From positions 744,001-808,000 of the forward strand of contig NZ_JAGSGB010000001.1 of NCBI RefSeq assembly GCF_020092905.1: a stretch of 64,000 bases of DNA, written 5' to 3'. This document shows, in pieces, positions 18,129 to 28,346 of the stretch (its first letter is position 1; every line of letters begins with the position of its first letter). The stretch comes from Pacificimonas aurantium. GTDB taxonomy: Bacteria; Pseudomonadota; Alphaproteobacteria; Sphingomonadales; Sphingomonadaceae. The notes below the pieces were generated by a model, which saw only the letters and a list, made by a program, of their open reading frames with translations, did not search any database and was not told the DNA's origin. Made by a program: the position numbers and the translations under genes.

Positions 18129-18524
18129 ATGACTTCAGGAACCTTCGCGCCCACCCTGGCAGATATCGAACGGCTGGCCGTGGCCGCCATCGACACGCTG
18201 CCCGACCTGTTCCGCGAGCATCTCGGCGGCGTGCGCCTCGTCGTCGCCGATTTCCCCGACGAGGATGTCATCGCGGAGATGGAGCTTTCCTCTCCCTTCG
18301 ACATCCTCGGCCTCTATCACGGGCATTCCATCGCGAAATCGGTGGAGCTGTCCGGCAACCTTCCCGACACCGTCTATCTCTACCGCCGGCCGCTGCTCGA
18401 CTATTGGGCAGAGCATGAGGAGAGCCTCGAACATCTCGTTGCGCACGTACTCATTCACGAAGTCGGGCATCATTTCGGCCTCTCGGACGAGGACATGCAC
18501 GGCATCGAGGATGCCGCCGGCTGA
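18129..18524 (+). CDS. Minimal zinc metallopeptidase (zincin-like)
   Basis: A 131-residue protein of the metallopeptidase family 1 type found in many alphaproteobacteria. The zinc signature is HEVGHHFGLSDEDMHGIE (HExxHxxGxxDED) near residue 111, in the last 20 residues of the chain; the N-terminal part (ADIERLAVAAIDTLPDLFREHL, VADFPDED, DILGLYHG) is conserved. No signal peptide, so cytoplasmic. Biological substrate is not known. Confidence 0.88.
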   Translation: MTSGTFAPTLADIERLAVAAIDTLPDLFREHLGGVRLVVADFPDEDVIAEMELSSPFDILGLYHGHSIAKSVELSGNLPDTVYLYRRPLLDYWAEHEESLEHLVAHVLIHEVGHHFGLSDEDMHGIEDAAG

Positions 18525-18580
18525 CAGGCACCCAACCTGCGGCCTAGCTCCGCCGCCTCGCTCTCCCTAGGTAGGGGCGC

Positions 18581-19048
18581 ATGGCACGATCCGACTTTCG
18601 CTTCCGTCACCGCATGCGCGTCCGCTACGCCGAAATCGACGCCCAGCGCATCGTCTTCAACACCCGTTACCTCGAATATATGGATGTCGGCGTGACGGAA
18701 TATTTCCGCGCCGTGGGTCTGCACGATCTCGATCAGCCTGACGGCGGCGATGCCGAGTTCCACGTCGCGCGCAACTCGGTCGACTACAAGAAACCGCTGG
18801 CCTGGGACGAGGAGTTCGAGGTCTGCATGCGCTGCGCGCGCATCGGTACCAGCTCGATGCAGTATCTGTGGGAAATCCACGGCTTTGCGAACGGCGCCGA
18901 GGCCGACGACCTGCGCGCGCTCGGCGAATCGATCTCGGTGCATGTCGGCGAGCTCGGCAGTCCGCCCTCGCCCGTTCCGGATCGCATCGTGCAGATTTTC
19001 GAGGACTATGAAGGGCGCCAGCTGCGCGCCGAAAGGAAGGCCGCATGA
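18581..19048 (+). CDS. Hotdog-fold acyl-CoA thioesterase
   Basis: Cleaves an acyl-CoA thioester. The 155 residues follow the 4-hydroxybenzoyl-CoA thioesterase pattern: RVRYAEIDAQRIVFNTRYLEYMD with the catalytic-type aspartate, then SVDYKKPLAWDEEFEV. TAGGGG precedes the ATG at 18581. The stop overlaps the ATG of gloA by 4 bases, so it is the first gene of a thioesterase-gloA-gloB operon. Confidence 0.88.
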   Translation: MARSDFRFRHRMRVRYAEIDAQRIVFNTRYLEYMDVGVTEYFRAVGLHDLDQPDGGDAEFHVARNSVDYKKPLAWDEEFEVCMRCARIGTSSMQYLWEIHGFANGAEADDLRALGESISVHVGELGSPPSPVPDRIVQIFEDYEGRQLRAERKAA

Positions 19049-19461
19049 AGTATCTTCACACAATGGTACGCGTCAGCGACCTCGACGCGTCGATTCGCTT
19101 CTACGAACTGCTCGGGCTTGAGGAACAGCGCCGCGTCGATGTCGACGCCGGTCGCTTCACCCTCGTCTTCCTGGCCGCACCGGGCGACGAGGAGGCACAG
19201 GTCGAACTCACCTATAACTGGGATCCCGAGGAATATTCCGGCGGCCGCAATTTCGGCCATCTCGCCTATGCGGTCGACGACATCTACGAAAAGTGCCGCG
19301 AGCTTCAGGACGGCGGCGTGACCATCAACCGCCCGCCGCGCGACGGCCGCATGGCCTTCGTCCGCTCGCCCGACGGCATTTCCGTCGAGCTTCTGCAGAA
19401 GGGCGATGCGCTCGCGCCGGCAGAACCATGGGCATCCATGGAAAATACGGGCAGCTGGTAA
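19045..19461 (+). CDS. gloA: Lactoylglutathione lyase (glyoxalase I)
   Basis: Converts the hemithioacetal of methylglyoxal and glutathione to S-lactoylglutathione in the cytoplasm. The 138 residues form two beta-alpha-beta-beta-beta units with the metal ligands His5 (YLHTMVRVSDLDASIRFY), Glu in VELTYNWD, His in GHLAYAVDD and Glu in GISVELLQK. Follows the thioesterase with a 4-base overlap and precedes gloB by 5 bases, a functional pair. Confidence 0.94.
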   Translation: MKYLHTMVRVSDLDASIRFYELLGLEEQRRVDVDAGRFTLVFLAAPGDEEAQVELTYNWDPEEYSGGRNFGHLAYAVDDIYEKCRELQDGGVTINRPPRDGRMAFVRSPDGISVELLQKGDALAPAEPWASMENTGSW

Positions 19462-19466
19462 GCGCC

Positions 19467-20210
19467 ATGCTCGACATCGTCCGCATCCCCGCGCTCAGCG
19501 ACAACTACATCTGGCTCGCGCGCGACAGCGAGACCGGTGAGGCCGCCGTCATCGACCCCGCGGAGGCTGCCCCCACCCTGGCGAAGGCGGAGGAGCTGGG
19601 ATGGGAGATTTCCCAGATCCTCAACACTCACTGGCATCCCGACCATGTCGGCGGAAATGCCGAGATCAAGGACGCGACGGGCTGCAAGGTCACCGGGCCG
19701 AAGGGCGAAGAGGAAAAGATTGTCGCCATCGACCGCGCGGTGGTGGAAGGAGACCGCGTCGCGATCGGGTCAGCCAAGGGACGCGTCATCGACGTGCCGG
19801 GGCATACGGCGGGACATAACGCCTATTATTTCGAGGGCGCCGGCAAGGACGGAGAGGGCGTTCTGTTCTGCGGCGATACGCTGTTCGCCATGGGCTGCGG
19901 CCGGCTGTTCGAGGGGACGCCCGCCCAGATGCACGACAGTCTGGCGAAGCTTGCCGGGCTTCCCACGGACACGAAGGTCTACTGCGCGCATGAATATACC
20001 CAGGCGAACGGGCGCTTTGCGCTGACCGCCGAGCCGGAGAACGAGGCGATCCGCCGCCGTCAGGACCAGGTGATCGCGATGCGTGAGCGCGGCGAAGCGA
20101 CGGTGCCCACCACCATCGGCGCCGAACTGGACACCAACCCCTTCGTCCGCGCGTCCGATGCTGAGGAACTCGGCCGCCGCCGCGACGCGAAGGACTCCTT
20201 CAGTGGCTAG
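19467..20210 (+). CDS. gloB: Hydroxyacylglutathione hydrolase (glyoxalase II)
   Basis: Hydrolyses S-lactoylglutathione to lactate and glutathione. Metallo-beta-lactamase fold with the dinuclear site THWHPDHVGGN near residue 52, further ligands in PGHTAGHNAYYF and FCGDTLFAMGCGRLFEG, and the C-terminal glutathione-binding part YCAHEYTQANGRFA. Length 247 is normal. The ATG at 19467 lies 5 bases after the gloA stop; an in-frame start at 19293 would lie inside gloA and is rejected. Confidence 0.95.
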   Translation: MLDIVRIPALSDNYIWLARDSETGEAAVIDPAEAAPTLAKAEELGWEISQILNTHWHPDHVGGNAEIKDATGCKVTGPKGEEEKIVAIDRAVVEGDRVAIGSAKGRVIDVPGHTAGHNAYYFEGAGKDGEGVLFCGDTLFAMGCGRLFEGTPAQMHDSLAKLAGLPTDTKVYCAHEYTQANGRFALTAEPENEAIRRRQDQVIAMRERGEATVPTTIGAELDTNPFVRASDAEELGRRRDAKDSFSG

Positions 20211-20256
20211 GTAATTGCGGTCTCTTGCCTTTATTACTTGATGAATGGTCGCGCTC

Positions 20257-20280
20257 GGTTACTAACTTCGGTTAGTAACC
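20257..20280 (+). promoter_or_regulatory. Leader hairpin with UUCG tetraloop before the RTX gene
   Basis: Perfect 10-bp arms, GGTTACTAAC and GTTAGTAACC, enclose TTCG, giving the very stable C(UUCG)G tetraloop in RNA. It ends 31 bases before the RTX gene ATG and has no T-run after it. The surrounding 100 bases are much richer in A/T than the rest of the window. It may be an mRNA-stability hairpin or a dimeric operator. Confidence 0.5.
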
Positions 20281-20311
20281 TGTGTGTGGGCGAACTGTTC
20301 AGGGGGACCGA

Positions 20312-22054
20312 ATGGCCGATATTCAAATCTACGTGCCCTTCGATATTGTCGATCTTTACGTAAATATCGGTTTGAATTGGTATGTGGAAAACAACGAGGG
20401 CGTGGCCGTAGATGCTGACGGCATCACGCTGTTTTCCGAGGACCAGTCCTCCTCACTCCTTTTGATTGTCCGCGGTGAGGATCTCGTTTTCGACGGTTTC
20501 GTTCCCGTCTCCGGAACCGTCACGTTCATTTCGGAAAGCGGGTCGGACGACGGCGATACGGGAGTGCTTTATGCCTTTGGCGGCCTGTCCCTTTCGGTCG
20601 CTGCCGTTGCAAGTGCGGTATTGTCATCGTCCACTGCAGATGATCGCGAACTGATCCTCACCCAGCTTGCAGGCGACGACAATATCACGCTCTCGAACGG
20701 GTCCGACATTATGGCGGGCTTGGGCGGCGACGATGTCATCTGGGGGAACGGTGGTAATGATACCCTCACGGGGAATGAGGGCGACGATACGCTGATCGGC
20801 GGTTCCGGTAACGACGAGCTCAGCGGTATGGAAGGCAATGACCGGCTGGAAGGCGGGGCGGGGGACGACATCCTCTCTGGTGGCGCCGGAAACGGCGATG
20901 TCGCGGTTTTCGACGCACTGCTTGAGAACGCACTCTTCTCCATCAGTACCGCCGCGCCGGACACGGTGGTTGTGACGGTCCCGGGGCTCGGAACCGATAC
21001 GGTAACGGGCGTAGAGATTTTCGAGTTTGCGGGCAGCGTTTCCCGGTCGCTCGAGGAGGTGGAAGCGATTGCCGAGGGCGGAGGCACCCCAACGCCAACG
21101 CCTACACCGACGCCCACCCCCACACCAACGCCCACCCCCACACCAACACCGACACCCACTCCCACACCCACTCCCACGCCAACCCCTACCCCAACGCCCA
21201 CTCCTTCTGAGGATCCGGTCTTTCAGTTTCAGGCCTCGACCGGGTTCACGGGCGCAATCGGAGGAAGTGGCACCGTCATCGGTACGTCGGGGCAGCAGGT
21301 TCTTCAGGTCGGCGACAGCGCCGGCCGCCTGAGCTACGATCCCTCGTTCAACCGCGGCGGCGACATCCTGATATTCAGTGACGAGGCATCCAGCTTCACG
21401 ATTGCCGTGTCGGGCTCGACCGCGACCCTTACCGGGGTCGGCGAGGCGGCGGGCCGCGTGCTGACGCTGCCAGTCGGGGTCGTCGGGATCGACCTTCAGT
21501 TCGCGGATGGTACGCGGGTGCTCCGCTTCGATGCCGATATCGGCGCGGTGCGCATCGGGAACCAGACCGTCACGACGGAGGCCGCGCCCATTACGGCAGA
21601 GGGTACGGATAACGTTGTAGAAGATATGACGTCCGCCGACGTCGCCGGGCGCTTGGCCCTGTCTGCCGGTGGTAGCGCTCAGGTCGGCGGAAATGTCGAT
21701 GTATTTGGCGTGCGAGGGGTCGCCGAAACCATCGAGATTCTTGGTCCCTCCGAAATTCGTCTCGACGGGTCGTTCAACGTCGGCCCCGATACCGTCATCA
21801 TCGATGCGCCGCCCGGCGGGTTCACTGCCGTGCGTTCGGGAAGTGTGGCCGTGTTCGACAGCGATACGATCGGCCTCACCGTACCGATCGGGCCGGGGGC
21901 CGAGAACCGCACCGCGATTTCGTTCGAAGGCACAAGCGCCGACCTCTACTTCGATTCGCAGACCGGACAGGTGATGTTCGGCGATCAGGTCGTGACGACA
22001 TCACCTGCGCCGGTCCCACTCGCTGCGGAGCTGGCGCAGCAGCTAGTCCTTTAG
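20312..22054 (+). CDS. RTX-type calcium-binding protein with (Thr-Pro)20 linker
   Basis: Probably exported by a type I secretion system. The 580 residues comprise an N-terminal beta-rich region (1-120), five or six Gly-Asp-rich nonapeptides (about 121-195, such as GGDDVIWGNGGNDTLTGNEG), a (TP)20 linker at residues 259-298, and two C-terminal modules of related pattern (around SFNRGGDILIFSDEASSF and SFNVGPDTVIIDAPPGGF). The chain has no N-terminal signal peptide, as expected for type I substrates. AGGGGGA precedes the ATG at 20312. No ABC or membrane-fusion exporter gene is in the window. The role of the product is unknown; surface or matrix protein is a guess. Confidence 0.85.
   Translation: MADIQIYVPFDIVDLYVNIGLNWYVENNEGVAVDADGITLFSEDQSSSLLLIVRGEDLVFDGFVPVSGTVTFISESGSDDGDTGVLYAFGGLSLSVAAVASAVLSSSTADDRELILTQLAGDDNITLSNGSDIMAGLGGDDVIWGNGGNDTLTGNEGDDTLIGGSGNDELSGMEGNDRLEGGAGDDILSGGAGNGDVAVFDALLENALFSISTAAPDTVVVTVPGLGTDTVTGVEIFEFAGSVSRSLEEVEAIAEGGGTPTPTPTPTPTPTPTPTPTPTPTPTPTPTPTPTPTPTPTPSEDPVFQFQASTGFTGAIGGSGTVIGTSGQQVLQVGDSAGRLSYDPSFNRGGDILIFSDEASSFTIAVSGSTATLTGVGEAAGRVLTLPVGVVGIDLQFADGTRVLRFDADIGAVRIGNQTVTTEAAPITAEGTDNVVEDMTSADVAGRLALSAGGSAQVGGNVDVFGVRGVAETIEILGPSEIRLDGSFNVGPDTVIIDAPPGGFTAVRSGSVAVFDSDTIGLTVPIGPGAENRTAISFEGTSADLYFDSQTGQVMFGDQVVTTSPAPVPLAAELAQQLVL
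21086..21205 (+). repeat. Imperfect hexanucleotide repeat encoding (Thr-Pro)20
   Basis: Twenty in-frame copies of ACN-CCN (120 bases) with varied third positions. The codon variation argues for selection on the dipeptide rather than recent slippage. The antisense frame reads as a Val-Gly repeat and is not a gene. Confidence 0.95.
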
Positions 22055-22099
22055 GCGTCGCGCTTCGCGCGGCGGGGCCTCGCCGTCCGCCGCTGGCTC

Positions 22100-22733
22100 C
22101 TACTCGCCGACCTCGACCGTCTCGCGGATGTCGTCGGTCAACGGCCGCTCCAGGCCCTTCAGCGCCTCTTCTAAAGCTTCGGCGTCAGTTCAGCCGTGCG
22201 CGGGGGCAGCGGCGTGCCGTCCCCCATTTCTCCGCGTTTCTCGATATCGGCCAGGATCAGCTTCATCTCGGCGATCTCCTTCACCTGCGCCTCGATGATT
22301 TTGTCGGCCAGTTCGCGCATGCGCGGATCGGAGATTGCGGCGCGGCGGCTCGTCAGGATGGCGATGCTGTGGTGCGGGATCATCGCCTCCGCCCAGGAGA
22401 CGTCGTCAACGGTGGACTGGCTGCGCGCCAGCCACAGGAACAGGCAGAAGCCGGCGATGCCGCCGCTATCACCAGCCACTTCACCGTCTTCGTCTTGTAC
22501 ATGCCCCACATGAAGCCGAGCATGATGACGATCATCGCCATGCCCATCATCAGCGCCATCCACATGCGCGTCTGGCTGAAGAAGATGTGGTCCGGTTCGT
22601 AGACGTTGGAATATTTCAGGACGAACATCGTGACGATCGAGGTCGCGATCATCGCGGCGAAGGTGAGCCATTTGCTGCCCTGATGGCTGTCGCCCGCCTT
22701 CTGTCCGTCCTCATTTCGGTCAGAATCGGTCAT
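22100..22733 (-). pseudogene. DUF305 membrane protein with two frameshifts
   Basis: The N-terminal part starts at the ATG at 22733 (GGGGAC upstream): about 40 polar residues, then two helices (WLTFAAMIATSIVTMFVLKY, MWMALMMGMAMIVIMLGFMW) and VKWLVIAA. The reading then jumps frame near 22461-22464 to GIAGFCLFLWLARSQSTVDD, AEAMIPHHSIAILTSRRA and KIIEAQVKEIAEMK, the DUF305 signature with its metal-type histidines. A second jump near 22180-22182 joins ELTP to EALEEALKGLERPL and the stop at 22100. Each break is repaired by adding one base. The codons after both breaks keep the strong third-position G/C of real genes, so the damage is recent, or the bases were missed in sequencing. DUF305 proteins are often linked to copper; that role is not shown here. 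Confidence 0.8.
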
Positions 22734-22791
22734 GGAATGTCCCCTTTCCAATGGCTTCAATGCGGCGCGTTAGATGTCCGTTGCATGCGAA

Positions 22792-22824
22792 AAGGCCCGC
22801 CGGCGCAGGAAACCGGCGGGCCTT
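22792..22824 (-). terminator. Terminator of katG
   Basis: Perfect 12-bp stem AAGGCCCGCCGG / CCGGCGGGCCTT with a 9-base loop. Reading on the minus strand it follows the katG stop by about 26 bases and ends with a short T-run (CCTTTT). Confidence 0.85.
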
Positions 22825-22850
22825 CCTCGGAGCGGCACGCTCCGAAAGCC

Positions 22851-25088
<2,238 letters not shown>

Positions 25089-25118
25089 TCAGTGAGCAGC
25101 TTATAACCCGTTTTTGCT

Positions 25119-25133
25119 ATCGGAAAAAGCGAT
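25119..25133. promoter_or_regulatory. OxyR-like half-site upstream of katG
   Basis: ATCG-N7-CGAT in the 177-base gap between katG and the divergent GGT gene resembles an ATAG-N7-CTAT half operator of OxyR. The adjacent bases are A/T rich (TTATAA at 25101-25106). OxyR control of katG is common, but the match is only partial. Confidence 0.35.
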
Positions 25134-25232
25134 TAAAGCCGATCAGTCAGAGTGAGCGGGTCGAACAGAGATGCGTGACGGCGCGGCAGCGCTCGCTTGC
25201 AAAATCCGGTCGGTGGTGGGATCGGTGGGGTC

Positions 25233-27068
25233 ATGAAACACCAGCTGTCCCGGGCGCTGCCCCGCGTCTCCGCCACGACATTCGCCGCCGCCGCTGTGCT
25301 TGCCCTCGGCGCGCCCGCGGCCGCACAGCTGGGTCCGGCTACGGCGCCAGCCGCGAAGGATCTGGGTGATCGCTATTCGGGCTTTTCGGGTCAGACGCGG
25401 TCGCCCGTTCTCGGCAAGAACAGCATGGTCGCCACTTCACAGCCGCTTGCGACCCAGATCGGCCTCGACGTCCTGAAGGCGGGCGGTTCGGCGGTCGATG
25501 CGGCGATTGCGGCAAATGCGGCGCTCGGCCTGATGGAGCCGACCGGCAACGGTATCGGCGGCGATCTGTTCGCCATCGTCTGGGATCCCGAAACTGAGCA
25601 GCTTTACGGCCTCAACGCCTCCGGCCGCGCGCCGATGGGGCAGACCCTCGAGCAATTGCGAGCCGCGTCGGCGGAGGCCGGCGATGCCAACGACATCCCA
25701 GAATTCGGCTGGCGCTCGGTCACAATTCCCGGCGCCGTGTCGGGCTGGGGCAAACTGCATGAGAGGTTCGGCCGGATGCCGTTCGCCGCGGTGCTCGCTC
25801 CCGCCATCTACTATGCGGAAACCGGCTTTCCGGTCTCTGAGCTGATCTCCTACTATTGGAACGTCGGTCCCGACCGGTACCGCGACTTCTGTGCGTCCGG
25901 CGTCATAGAGGAATGCGACAATGCCAACCGTCTCTATTTCGGCGGCGGCGACAACCCGCCCGACGTCGGCGACGTCTTTGCCAATCCAGACCTCGCCCGG
26001 ACGCTGAAGACCATCGCGGCCGAGGGTCCCGAGGCCTTCTACAAGGGCGAGCTTGCCCGCGACATGGCAGCATATCTCGAACGGATCGGCGCGCCTCACC
26101 GTTACGAGGACTTCGCGTCTCACGAGGCGAACTGGGTGGAGCCCGTGTCGGTCGACTATCGCGGCTATGACGTCTGGGAGCTGCCGCCCAATGGACAGGG
26201 CATCGCAGCCTTGCAGATGCTGACCATATTGGAAGGCTACGATCTTGCCTCCATGGGGCGCGATTCGGATGAGTTCTGGCATCTCATGACCGAGGCGAAG
26301 AAGCTCGCCTTTGCCGACCGGGCGCGCTTCTACGCTGATCCCGATTTCGTCGAGACGCCGGTCGAGCGGCTCCTGTCTGAGGATTACGCCGCCGAGCGCC
26401 GCGAACTGATCGGCGACCGGGCGATGATGGAGGCCGATCCCGGGCTCGACACCAGCGCCATTGCCGTCGGCGACACCATCTATCTGACGACCGCCGATTC
26501 CAGCGGCATGATGGTCAGCCTGATCCAGTCCAACTATCGCGGCATGGGGTCGGGACTGGTCCCCGACGACGGCGAGGGCAATACGCTCGGTTTCATGTTT
26601 CAGGACCGCGGCGCCCAGTTCGCGCTCGCCGAGGGGCATCCGAATGTTTACGCGCCCGGAAAGCGCCCTTTCCACACCATTATTCCGGCCTTCGTCACCA
26701 AGGACGGCCAGCCGTGGATGAGCTTCGGGCTGATGGGCGGCGCCATGCAGCCGCAGGGCCATGCGCAGATCGTCGTCAATATGGTCGACTTTGGTATGAA
26801 CGTGCAGGCTGCCGGCGATGCCGCCCGGTTCCACCATGTTCAGGCCGACGACGCGACGGCGCTCGGCCGCATGAGCGACGGCGGCGTTTTGCAGGTCGAA
26901 TCGGGAGTGCCGCTGGAAACGGTGCGCCAGCTCGAGGCGCGCGGGCACCAGGTCGAATACACCACCGGGCCCTTCGGCGGATACCAGGCCATCTGGAAGG
27001 ACCCGGAAACAGGTGTCTATTGGGGCGCCAGCGAAATGCGCAAGGACGGCCAGGCTGCCGGTTATTGA
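25233..27068 (+). CDS. Gamma-glutamyltransferase family protein, secreted
   Basis: Second Ntn-hydrolase of the GGT family in the window. Signal peptide (MKHQLSRALPRVSATTF to APAAAQL), then the large-subunit pattern AGGSAVDAAIAANAALGLMEP and GNGIGGDLFAIVWD. The likely nucleophile is the Thr near residue 415 in GDTIYLTTADSSG, followed by SNYRGMGSGLV and GLMGGAMQPQGHAQ. The sequence around the nucleophile departs from classical GGT (GGTSHF type) and resembles the acylase/YwrD branch, so the substrate may not be glutathione. GGTGGGG precedes the ATG at 25233. Confidence 0.88.
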   Translation: MKHQLSRALPRVSATTFAAAAVLALGAPAAAQLGPATAPAAKDLGDRYSGFSGQTRSPVLGKNSMVATSQPLATQIGLDVLKAGGSAVDAAIAANAALGLMEPTGNGIGGDLFAIVWDPETEQLYGLNASGRAPMGQTLEQLRAASAEAGDANDIPEFGWRSVTIPGAVSGWGKLHERFGRMPFAAVLAPAIYYAETGFPVSELISYYWNVGPDRYRDFCASGVIEECDNANRLYFGGGDNPPDVGDVFANPDLARTLKTIAAEGPEAFYKGELARDMAAYLERIGAPHRYEDFASHEANWVEPVSVDYRGYDVWELPPNGQGIAALQMLTILEGYDLASMGRDSDEFWHLMTEAKKLAFADRARFYADPDFVETPVERLLSEDYAAERRELIGDRAMMEADPGLDTSAIAVGDTIYLTTADSSGMMVSLIQSNYRGMGSGLVPDDGEGNTLGFMFQDRGAQFALAEGHPNVYAPGKRPFHTIIPAFVTKDGQPWMSFGLMGGAMQPQGHAQIVVNMVDFGMNVQAAGDAARFHHVQADDATALGRMSDGGVLQVESGVPLETVRQLEARGHQVEYTTGPFGGYQAIWKDPETGVYWGASEMRKDGQAAGY

Positions 27069-27136
27069 TTTAAGCTGTTGAGCTTTGCGCGCGTTCGTCC
27101 GTTAATGCGGGCGAGGGGACAGTCAGGAGGAAGTTC

Positions 27137-27571
27137 ATGACTCGCATTTCAATTGCGGTCGCCGCCATTGCCCCGATTCTCGGCCTAGCGGCCTGCGCTA
27201 CCGATTCCGGCGCGGGCGACTCCGCGGAAGGGCGCATGGTCGCCGACGAAGACGCCATTCCCTATCTGGAGGCCGCCGCAACGGGCGAACCGCGCACCTG
27301 TCTGATGACGACGCAGATTCGCTCGACGAGGGGGCTGTCCGATGGCGCGATCCTGTTCCGCACCAGCGGAGGCGACCTCTATCGCAACGAGCTGCCGAAC
27401 CGCTGTCCGGGCGCGCGGCGCGATGCGGCCTTTTCCTACCGCGTGCCGACCTCGCAGCTGTGCCGGGGAGAGATCCTGCGCTTCTTCGACCCGACCAGCG
27501 GCATGGAATATGGCAGCTGCGGCCTCGGCGAATTCGTGCCCATCGAGGATCCCGACGAGGTGGACGGCTAA
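27137..27571 (+). CDS. Small lipoprotein, DUF6491-like
   Basis: A 144-residue envelope lipoprotein: signal MTRISIAVAAIAPILGLAACA with lipobox LAAC. The mature part has four cysteines (RTCLMT, NRCPGAR, QLCRGE, SCGLGEF) and the pattern ILFRTSGGDLYRNELPNRC, which recalls DUF6491 proteins; this family call is tentative. AGGAGGAAG precedes the ATG at 27137. It follows the GGT gene by 68 bases on the same strand. Confidence 0.75.
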   Translation: MTRISIAVAAIAPILGLAACATDSGAGDSAEGRMVADEDAIPYLEAAATGEPRTCLMTTQIRSTRGLSDGAILFRTSGGDLYRNELPNRCPGARRDAAFSYRVPTSQLCRGEILRFFDPTSGMEYGSCGLGEFVPIEDPDEVDG

Positions 27572-27603
27572 GGACTGACACACGGGGGCGGCTGTGGCCG
27601 CCC

Positions 27604-28341
27604 TCAGACGAAGCGGTCGAACGGCCTCATGTCATAGGCATTGCGGCGCAGCGCGTCTGGGTCGTCGATCACCCCGAGAAGCTTGCGGGCATTCGCGCGC
27701 ATCAGTTCTGCGAGCGGGCCCCCACCCGTCCCTCGCGCTACCGGCTCGAGAAGGGCGCGGATTTCCGCAGCGCTGTCGCGTTCTTTCAGGCCGATCGCAT
27801 TGATGGCGTAGAGCGTGCTGATGACCGGGTCGTCGGGGGCGAGGCGGTGCGCGCGTGAAAAGGCCTCCAGCGCGCTGTCTGTCTTGGCGCCAAGCATGGT
27901 ACCCGCCATGAACTTGCCGATATTGGTCACCGCCTCGCCATGCCAGCCGCCCAGCCCGGCCCAGCCGGCTGCGCTGCGCGGGTTGTCGGTGACGATCTCG
28001 CGGAACAGCGCGCGCGCGGCCTTCGCATCCGATCGGCTGCGGGTCAGCTTCGCCCGGTAGCCGAGAGCCGCCGCTTTTTGCAGCCGCGCATTCTCATGCG
28101 CGGGCGCAAGGGCAAGCGCCCGGTTCGCCTCGGCAAGCGCGGCCTCGAGCGTCGCCAGCGCCGCCGCCTCGTCCGCGGTGCGATAGGCGGCTTCGACCAG
28201 CTTCGCCTCGGCGGAGTTTGCGAGGGCAGTGGCGCTCTCGGCCTGCGCGGCAGCGGGGAAGGCGAGACCTTCCGGCAGCGTGCCGGTCCCCGCCAGCGGT
28301 ATGGCCGCCAGCACCGCAGCAAACAGTATTCTTGAGGTCAT
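27604..28341 (-). CDS. Exported TPR-like protein
   Basis: A 245-residue protein with a signal peptide (MTSRILFAAVLAAIPLAG, cleavage after about AAAQA) and helical tetratricopeptide-like repeats: NRALALAPAHENARLQKAAALGYRA, ARALFREIVTDNPRSAAGWAGLGGWH, and LEAFSRAHRLAPDDPVISTLYAINAIG. It probably serves as a periplasmic scaffold. It starts 5 bases after the lysK stop on the same strand and is likely co-transcribed with it. The task is unknown. Confidence 0.8.
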   Translation of the reverse strand: MTSRILFAAVLAAIPLAGTGTLPEGLAFPAAAQAESATALANSAEAKLVEAAYRTADEAAALATLEAALAEANRALALAPAHENARLQKAAALGYRAKLTRSRSDAKAARALFREIVTDNPRSAAGWAGLGGWHGEAVTNIGKFMAGTMLGAKTDSALEAFSRAHRLAPDDPVISTLYAINAIGLKERDSAAEIRALLEPVARGTGGGPLAELMRANARKLLGVIDDPDALRRNAYDMRPFDRFV

Positions 28342-28346
28342 CAGCC

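Noticed and set aside
20569-21201. Minus-strand Val-Gly repeat protein
   Set aside because: It is the antisense reading of the Thr-Pro repeat of the RTX gene.
21086-21205. Repeat considered as CRISPR-like or satellite array
   Set aside because: Units are 6 bases, in frame and coding for Thr-Pro, with no spacers.
22055-22099. Terminator after the RTX gene
   Set aside because: A short GC stem (CGTCGCGC / GCGCGGCG) exists but lacks a T-run and overlaps the end of the DUF305 reading on the other strand.
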